Shown here: in pieces, positions 53,460-57,734 of the stretch | Numbering within the stretch: the stretch's first letter is position 1 | How the letters are laid out: each line of letters starts with the position of its first letter | NCBI GenBank assembly: GCA_017964785.1 | Contig: JAGCRH010000001.1 | Span: 1-57,734 of the forward strand | From: Prevotella sp. | GTDB taxonomy: Bacteria; Bacteroidota; Bacteroidia; Bacteroidales; Bacteroidaceae | Length of the DNA stretch: 57,734 nt | Direction of reading: 5' to 3' | Position numbers and translations under genes: made by a program | Notes under the pieces: generated by a model | What the model was told of the DNA's origin: nothing | The model's input: only the letters and a program-made list of their open reading frames with translations | Database searches by the model: none

Positions 53460-54336
53460 ACTCAAAGATACAGACCTGCGCGAGGCGCTACGACGGAAAT
53501 ACGCCAACACGCCACAATTGCCAGACGACTTCATGGATAGCATCATGACGCGGATGGAGGCAGAGCCTAAGCCTGCCAGGAAAGTACGGCTCTGGCGCTG
53601 GGCCGCCGCTGCCGCCTGCCTGCTGTTGATGATAGGCATCGGTTGGACGATGATGCCGACGGAGGAAAAGGAAAAAACAGTGCCTTTGACAGCACAACAG
53701 GCAAAGGAAACACCAGTACAACAGGCTTGTACTGACAGTACAAAGGCTCTGTACGCCCAGTACAAAGGCTCTGTACGCCCAGTACAAAAGGCGCGTACTG
53801 AAAAAAAGGCTCCTGTCCAGCAGTCAGAAGCCATCGCCGAAGAGGTTATTCCTGTACCTGTCCGGGATCCGAACCTCCACTACGCCGCCCAGATACAGAC
53901 AGAGGACACCGTACCCTATCAGGCACCAAGCCGTGTGGATGAGTTCATCGCTAAACTGGCAGAATATAATAAGGTGAAAGGTGTGCCGCTCAACTGCACC
54001 TCAGACATGGGCCCCGACTCCACCATCGTCAGCACGGCCTATCTCTTCGAGGACAAACCCGAAATCGACATCTTCGCAAAGTTGCTGCAAGTGGCCTGTT
54101 GGTACGACACGAAGACACCCGGCTATCTGCTGAACTTCTCTCGCCAGCAGTTTATCTTCTGCCTGGACGATCCGCGCAAAGGAGAAAAATATCTCTGGAT
54201 TGCCGAGCGCATCGGTAGCGAGCGCATCCTGCTCTTCTCCACCCATTCGCCGAAAAAGACCGTCGTCTCATCGGCTTGCTTCCAAGACTATCGCGAACAG
54301 CTGACGCATAAAGGTATTAACATTTTAAATTTCTAA
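53452..54336 (+). CDS. Probable membrane anti-sigma factor
   Basis: 294 residues from ATG 53452, overlapping the sigma gene. A short cytoplasmic N-terminus (about 1-44, LREALRRKYANTPQLPDDFMD, then RMEAEP) precedes one transmembrane helix (about 48-68, WAAAAACLLLMIGIGW). A low-complexity linker and an unrecognised periplasmic domain (about 150-290, with FAKLLQVACWYDTK and GEKYLWIAERIGSERILLFS) follow. No zinc-binding anti-sigma motif is seen, so the assignment rests on topology and overlap with the sigma gene. Part of the linker is encoded by the 22-bp GTAC repeats. Confidence 0.72.
   Translation: MNKLKDTDLREALRRKYANTPQLPDDFMDSIMTRMEAEPKPARKVRLWRWAAAAACLLLMIGIGWTMMPTEEKEKTVPLTAQQAKETPVQQACTDSTKALYAQYKGSVRPVQKARTEKKAPVQQSEAIAEEVIPVPVRDPNLHYAAQIQTEDTVPYQAPSRVDEFIAKLAEYNKVKGVPLNCTSDMGPDSTIVSTAYLFEDKPEIDIFAKLLQVACWYDTKTPGYLLNFSRQQFIFCLDDPRKGEKYLWIAERIGSERILLFSTHSPKKTVVSSACFQDYREQLTHKGINILNF
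53714..53801. repeat. Four tandem 22-bp units with GTAC inverted repeats inside the anti-sigma gene
   Basis: Units start at 53714, 53736, 53758 and 53780. Each begins CAGTACAA and ends with a GTAC, so each contains an inverted GTAC...GTAC pair. Units 2 and 3 are identical. 22 is not a multiple of three, so the coded peptide changes from unit to unit while the protein frame stays open. Confidence 0.92.
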
Positions 54337-54349
54337 AAACAAAAGAAAT

Positions 54350-55504
54350 ATGAAAAAGAGAATGATTATTTTCAGCCTTCTGGCCGTGATGACCGCCAGT
54401 GGACTGGCACAGACAAAGAATGATGTGGTGGTCTTGGAGGCAGGTAATGGCTCTTGGGTGCCGATCCCTTCCGCCGAAATTGACAAGAAGACCAAGAAGT
54501 CGGTTGTTCATTGGAACAGGACCGAGAAGGACGACTGGTTTGAGCCTTCGGGCCTGGTGTTGGAGAATGTTCCCACCATCGAGACCCCTGGTGCTGATGC
54601 TTTATTTGTTGATATACTCAATGCCGAAGGTAACGCATATATGCCGATGCCTTGGCGGTTGACCGAAGAGAATGGCGAGACTGTGTTGCATTGCTATTTC
54701 CGTATGCCTGCCGACATCGTGGATAACTTCTGGCTGACTGATGAAGAGGGATGTATTCTCGACAAGGAGACAGGTATCAGTTACAGGGCTCGACGAACAG
54801 AACCCGATTGCTACTACAAGCGCTTTGGCATTAAAGGCAAGAAGGGTGATATTCTCGATTTCAAGATATTCTTTCCCAAACTGCCGGAAAGCGTGAGGGA
54901 AGTGGCCATCTACGGCGTGCCGAACTGGTATCTGCGAGGCAGGAACGTTACACTCAATCGTGGCAATCAATTCTATGGCGTGGCCCACTACTACGACACG
55001 ATTCCTGAGTTCCATCATCCCACCCAGATTGTCGAGGCCAAGAATTACGATAAGGACAACTTCTTTACGTGGTCGGAATACAAGGATGCCCACCTCATCA
55101 AGCCTATTCCTGAGGGTACGATGGCCATGTGGCTGACGCCTGAAGCCACATACGTCGCCATTTCCACCGAGATGAATTGGCGTAGGGAATATTTCGGCAG
55201 AGGTGGTAACACCATCCTGATTGACAAGTCGGGCCATCAGTATAAGTGCAAGGATGTGATAGACTATCCCGACGACACGCTGTTCTGGGTACAAGGCTAT
55301 TCCGGCGACTACTTTGCCATCGTCCTGGTTTTCGAGCCGTTGCCCCTTACACTTGAAAGCATCACCTATATCGAACCGGAGGGCGAACCCTTCAAGGCTA
55401 ATTTTGCCAATTGGAGTGGGGAAGTAAAGACAGACCTCAGCATCAAGGAACTCCGACAGAACCAGAAACTCTTCGAGTATTATCCAAGAAAAATAGTACA
55501 GTAA
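54350..55504 (+). CDS. Secreted protein of unknown function, 384 aa
   Basis: The signal peptide MKKRMIIFSLLAVMTASGLAQ has AxA-like cleavage near residue 20 and no lipobox. The mature protein is rich in aromatic and charged residues and beta-strands. It shows no catalytic motif that I can name; notable stretches are FGIKGKKGDILDFKIFFPKLPE and VPNWYLRGRNVTLNRGNQFYG. It starts 13 bases after the anti-sigma stop, so it is probably co-transcribed with the ECF pair and may be its target or signal input. A hairpin terminator follows at 55559-55584. Confidence 0.75.
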   Translation: MKKRMIIFSLLAVMTASGLAQTKNDVVVLEAGNGSWVPIPSAEIDKKTKKSVVHWNRTEKDDWFEPSGLVLENVPTIETPGADALFVDILNAEGNAYMPMPWRLTEENGETVLHCYFRMPADIVDNFWLTDEEGCILDKETGISYRARRTEPDCYYKRFGIKGKKGDILDFKIFFPKLPESVREVAIYGVPNWYLRGRNVTLNRGNQFYGVAHYYDTIPEFHHPTQIVEAKNYDKDNFFTWSEYKDAHLIKPIPEGTMAMWLTPEATYVAISTEMNWRREYFGRGGNTILIDKSGHQYKCKDVIDYPDDTLFWVQGYSGDYFAIVLVFEPLPLTLESITYIEPEGEPFKANFANWSGEVKTDLSIKELRQNQKLFEYYPRKIVQ

Positions 55505-55558
55505 ATAGTTCCATAAAAAGTAGGTTACAACCCTGGGAATCATTACGATCATCATCGA

Positions 55559-55584
55559 AGAACCCTGCCAACCGGTGGGGCTCT
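55559..55584 (+). terminator. Terminator of the ECF sigma operon
   Basis: AGAACCCTGCC pairs with GGTGGGGCTCT across a 4-base loop (one mismatch and two G-T pairs), followed by TTTAATTT. It lies 54 bases after the secreted-protein stop. Bases 55585-55828 show no gene; around 55620-55670 there is a TTTTCCG...TGCCAAACAAAAC segment resembling the promoter at 57190-57220. Confidence 0.65.
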
Positions 55585-55828
55585 TTAATTTATTAACACA
55601 GAGGTTTTCGTACTATTTTCCGAAGTTCCCTTGAGCGAAACGAAAAACTCTGCCAAACAAAACCGATTCACGAACTCAAGAATCTGTTTCCGATGACTTG
55701 GATCCTAGGTTACCGTGACCTGCCTGGCGTCCGAAAGGAATGTCCTTGCAACGATGTCGGTGCGGATCAGAATGGGGAGGAGCCGTCTCAGAGTCTGAGA
55801 ACCCTGCCCCGAATCTGGGACAGACCTA

Positions 55829-56116
55829 TGCACAGGGTGCAGAAACCTGCCCCGAAACCTAGGGACATTTATGCACAGGAGGCAGAGACATGACTCAGAT
55901 TTGGGTGAAGGTTATGCACGGAGGGTAGAGACATGCCTCAGATTCGAGGCACATCTATGCACGGGGGGTAGAAACATGCCTCAGATTCAGGGGACATTTA
56001 TGCACGGGGGGTAGAAACATGCCTCAGATTCGAGGCACATCTATGCACGGGGTGCAGAGACATGAACCAATTTCAGGGCTGAATTATGCACGGTGTGCAG
56101 AATGTTCTCCCAGAAA
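55829..56116. repeat. Array 2: 43-bp tandem units, same family and orientation as array 1
   Basis: Six full units start at 55829, 55872, 55915, 55958, 56001 and 56044, and a partial one starts at 56087. Each opens with TGCACRGGG, followed by a GAAACATGCCTCAGATTC-type core. A degenerate upstream unit is recognisable before 55829. Stems are kept with different bases from array 1: for example TGCCTC pairs with GAGGCA around AGATTC, where array 1 has CCCCA with TGGGG. The last units diverge and contain GGGCTGAATT, matching the GGCTGATTTT end of array 1. The array lies in an 810-base gene-free gap. Confidence 0.93.
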
Positions 56117-56243
56117 TGGATTTAAAAAACAACGAATTACACACGCGCTTGGCGACGCAAGAAGACACCTTCTATTCCGGACGGTCATTTAATACTTAAC
56201 TACTATAAATGGAGGTTAAAGATTCGGAATACGGGTAAGTTTG

Positions 56244-56275
56244 TTTGGAGGTTACGAGAATTATTCCTAACTTTG
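56244..56275 (+). promoter_or_regulatory. Promoter of the zeta-toxin module
   Basis: TTTG (56244-56247), 20 bases, then TAACTTTG (56268-56275), exact consensus, 39 bases upstream of ATG 56315. This rules out the upstream TTG start at 56273. Confidence 0.82.
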
Positions 56276-56314
56276 CAGACAGTAAAAGGAGTTGTGATAT
56301 TAGTAAAAAAAGAA

Positions 56315-56518
56315 ATGACAGAGATATATAAGAAATATCGACTTACATCAAATGAAGAGCCTACTGATGAGATGCTGGAGGCCCTGATGGAAGATGTGGC
56401 TCAGGCTGCGCGCGAGTCAAGCAACAAGGCGGAGACTGAAAAGCAAAGGAGACTATCGGAGGCTGTCCACACTATCGCTGTCAGGCGTTCCCAACGTAAA
56501 CACGTGCTTGATGACTGA
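56315..56518 (+). CDS. Small putative antitoxin of a zeta-like module, 67 aa
   Basis: 67 residues from ATG 56315: MTEIYKKYRLTSNEEPTDEML, then an alanine/glutamate-rich helix and an RRLSEAVHTIAVRRSQRK tail. It is small, charged and helical, and its stop overlaps the kinase start by eight bases. That is the usual layout of antitoxin followed by toxin. It does not look like the epsilon antitoxin of Gram-positive plasmids, and I recognise no DNA-binding fold. Toxin neutralisation is inferred from position only. Confidence 0.7.
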   Translation: MTEIYKKYRLTSNEEPTDEMLEALMEDVAQAARESSNKAETEKQRRLSEAVHTIAVRRSQRKHVLDD

Positions 56519-57107
56519 ACGACGACCTACGCTATGTGTCATTGCTGGTCCAAACGGATCTGGTAAGACGACAACAACAGTCCAATTGCTAAATAACGAG
56601 TGGGCAGCAGATAGTCTTTACATCAATCCAGACGATATTGCGCAAAAGATATTTGGAGATTGGAATGCCCCAGAGGCCGTACTAAAAGCAGCCGAGCAAG
56701 CCACGTCATTACGTTACCAATATTTAGAAGAACAACGTGACTTTGTTTTCGAGACAGTATTCTCATCTCCCGAAAAATTGGAGTTCCTTCATAAAGCCAA
56801 GGCAAAGGGGTTCTTTATCCGCTTCTTTTATGTCTGTACATCTGATCCCACAATTAATGTAGCCCGCATTACTCAGCGCTACATGAATGGAGGGCATGAA
56901 GTGCCTATTTCCAAAATTATAACCCGATATTACAAGTCACTCGTCAATGCAGAGGAGGCATTATCTTTTGTTGACCGTGCCTATGTATATGACAACTCCA
57001 TTGACAACCAACTTCCCCGTCTTTTGTTCCGTACCAGGGATGGAAACCTCTTCAAACGTTATACCGATGATGTTCCTGATTGGGCAAAGGCATTGATAGA
57101 AATCTAA
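56511..57107 (+). CDS. Zeta-toxin-family P-loop kinase
   Basis: 198 residues from ATG 56511. The Walker A motif CVIAGPNGSGKTTTT (about residues 9-23) and a zeta-like second block YINPDDIAQKIFGDW (about 37-51) are clear. FETVFSSPEKLEFLHKAKAKGF and RYMNGGHEVP (arginine/lid region) follow. Zeta toxins phosphorylate UDP-N-acetylglucosamine or related nucleotide sugars and block wall synthesis; chromosomal relatives may have milder roles. It shares a promoter with the small gene upstream and is followed by a hairpin at 57164-57187. Confidence 0.85.
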   Translation: MTERRPTLCVIAGPNGSGKTTTTVQLLNNEWAADSLYINPDDIAQKIFGDWNAPEAVLKAAEQATSLRYQYLEEQRDFVFETVFSSPEKLEFLHKAKAKGFFIRFFYVCTSDPTINVARITQRYMNGGHEVPISKIITRYYKSLVNAEEALSFVDRAYVYDNSIDNQLPRLLFRTRDGNLFKRYTDDVPDWAKALIEI

Positions 57108-57163
57108 AACTAACAGCAAAACTCTGAAACTACTTTCAGACTTTCACCCTTGGCACCCGATTT

Positions 57164-57187
57164 CTCGGAATTGCCGAGGGCTTTTTT
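57164..57187 (+). terminator. Terminator of the zeta module
   Basis: CTCGG (57164-57168) pairs with CCGAG (57174-57178) across a 5-base loop and is followed by GG, C and a run of six T. Confidence 0.72.
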
Positions 57188-57200
57188 GTGCCGTTTTCCG

Positions 57201-57208
57201 TAACTTTG
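57201..57208 (+). promoter_or_regulatory. -7 element before the beta-barrel remnant
   Basis: TAACTTTG matches the -7 consensus and lies 20 bases before ATG 57229. No TTTG is found at the right spacing upstream. Confidence 0.45.
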
Positions 57209-57228
57209 CCAAACAAAACTGAGGAATT

Positions 57229-57517
57229 ATGAACTGTAACATTTTCGTTTTCTGCCTACTATATACAATCTATGGCGGTGGCAGCAAGAGCGATGGCGAT
57301 AATCAGACCTTTGCCACATCGCCGCTCACCCACAACCGCCTTTATAGTTACAATACTGCCCGCAATTCAAAGAATAACTATGGCTATATCGACGGCGGTA
57401 TTGACTATCAGCGCACCTTCTCCGTGGAGGAACGGTGTCAAAAAGGCCGAGCGCTCCATCTCCAACGATGATGTCAAGGGCGGAGGCAGTGGCGGAAGTA
57501 GTGACAATCCTGACTAA
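57229..57517 (+). pseudogene. Degenerate remnant of an outer-membrane beta-barrel (TonB receptor-like) gene
   Basis: One frame (57229-57471) encodes LYSYNTARNSKNNYGYIDGGIDYQRTFSVEER, typical barrel-strand text. A second frame (ending 57517) encodes VKKAERSISNDDVKGGGSGG, which resembles the C-terminal tail of Bacteroidetes outer-membrane barrel proteins. The two pieces lie in different frames and the roughly 400 or more residues expected between them are missing. This suggests an internal deletion plus frameshift. An alternative is a short expressed 80-residue protein from ATG 57229, since a -7 element precedes it. Confidence 0.5.
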
Positions 57518-57618
57518 TCCTATATATAATATAATAAGGTGTAGTCTGTCTTTTGTCTTGATATTAGTCAAGAGTGGATGAAAATCTGCAAGAAAAGCGA
57601 AAATTTTCCCGAAAAAGT

Positions 57619-57649
57619 TTTGCAGGTTCGGAAAAAAGCAGTACCTTTG
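57619..57649 (+). promoter_or_regulatory. rRNA operon promoter
   Basis: TTTG (57619-57622), 19 bases, then TACCTTTG (57642-57649), exact consensus, behind an A-rich stretch (57575-57617) that could act as an UP-like element. Confidence 0.8.
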
Positions 57650-57734
57650 CACCCGCTTTCGCGCAAAAAACGAGTGCGGAGGCGGAAAGAGAGAGTTCTT
57701 TGAAAGATTTACATAGACAGAAGTAGTACAAGAA
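57650..57734 (+). other. rRNA operon leader, cut by the window end
   Basis: The GAGTTCTTTGAAAGATTTAC segment and the following AGACAGAAGTAGTACAAG are typical of the leader ahead of 16S rRNA in Prevotella-like genomes, with GTTCTTTGA as a boxA-like antitermination element. The 16S gene itself lies beyond the window. Confidence 0.75.

Noticed and set aside
54602-55555. 317-codon open frame antisense to the secreted protein
   Set aside because: The sense gene has a signal peptide, correct spacing in the sigma operon and ordinary composition; the antisense frame looks like a codon-bias shadow.
55585-55828. tRNA, tmRNA or other structured RNA gene in the gene-free gap
   Set aside because: I looked for acceptor/anticodon patterns and a tag-coding segment and saw none.
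55829-56116. CRISPR array or coding repeat protein
   Set aside because: Same reason as array 1; the period of 43 is not a multiple of three and no frame stays open through it.

Overview
The window looks like a chromosomal segment of a Prevotella-type Bacteroidales (Prevotella/Xylanibacter/Segatella group). The support is threefold. Promoters repeatedly match the Bacteroidetes form TTTG-N19-21-TAnnTTTG. There are three SusC/SusD pairs with lipoprotein partners. Arginine synthesis has the Bacteroidetes flavour, with an N-acyl-ornithine carbamoyltransferase and an ArgR. I saw no tRNA gene, no CRISPR array and no insertion sequence. An rRNA-operon promoter and leader lie at the extreme right edge.

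Left part (1-12.3 kb), housekeeping and envelope. First come the tail of a probable HU-like protein with a 37-residue 'smalltalk' peptide. Next is a leftward operon of a MIP18/DUF59 Fe-S protein, LpxH and a sugar kinase, then a 43-bp tandem repeat array, then a leftward operon efp - glycosyltransferase - radC. Divergent from efp are rpmH and a rightward run: PASTA protein, RluA-type pseudouridine synthase, D-Ala-D-Ala ligase, acyltransferase, lipoprotein and a GH5 endoglucanase.

12.3-22.4 kb, a polysaccharide utilisation locus on the minus strand: susC - susD - SGBP-B-like glycan-binding lipoprotein - IPT/TIG multi-Ig lipoprotein ending in a duplicated, possibly carbohydrate-binding module - terminator - a separately promoted GH5 lipoprotein. 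A beta-glucan or xyloglucan type substrate is the best guess.

22.6-31.2 kb, a nine-gene leftward operon joining arginine and proline synthesis: argD, proC, XRE-cupin regulator, AMP-forming acyl-CoA synthetase, yraN, proB, proA, argF-type carbamoyltransferase, threonine aldolase.

31.4-48.3 kb, the most unusual part: seven tightly spaced leftward genes encoding three fasciclin (FAS1) lipoproteins and two complete SusC/SusD pairs. There is no glycoside hydrolase, lyase, sulfatase, peptidase or regulator in it. It lies between argR-GNAT-argG-argC (48.6-52.0 kb) and argD, as if it had split an arginine cluster.

52-57.7 kb: a DUF4923 lipoprotein; an ECF sigma factor, its probable membrane anti-sigma and a secreted protein of unknown function; a second 43-bp repeat array of the same family and orientation as the first, 53 kb away; a zeta-toxin-like kinase with a small putative antitoxin; a degenerate remnant of an outer-membrane beta-barrel gene; and the rRNA promoter.

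A recurring theme is short, imperfect stutter repeats (GTGAAAAGG, GGTAAGAGG, ATTCTTA, TTCGTGAAA and TGGGTGTT types). They sit directly before start codons or have entered reading frames.
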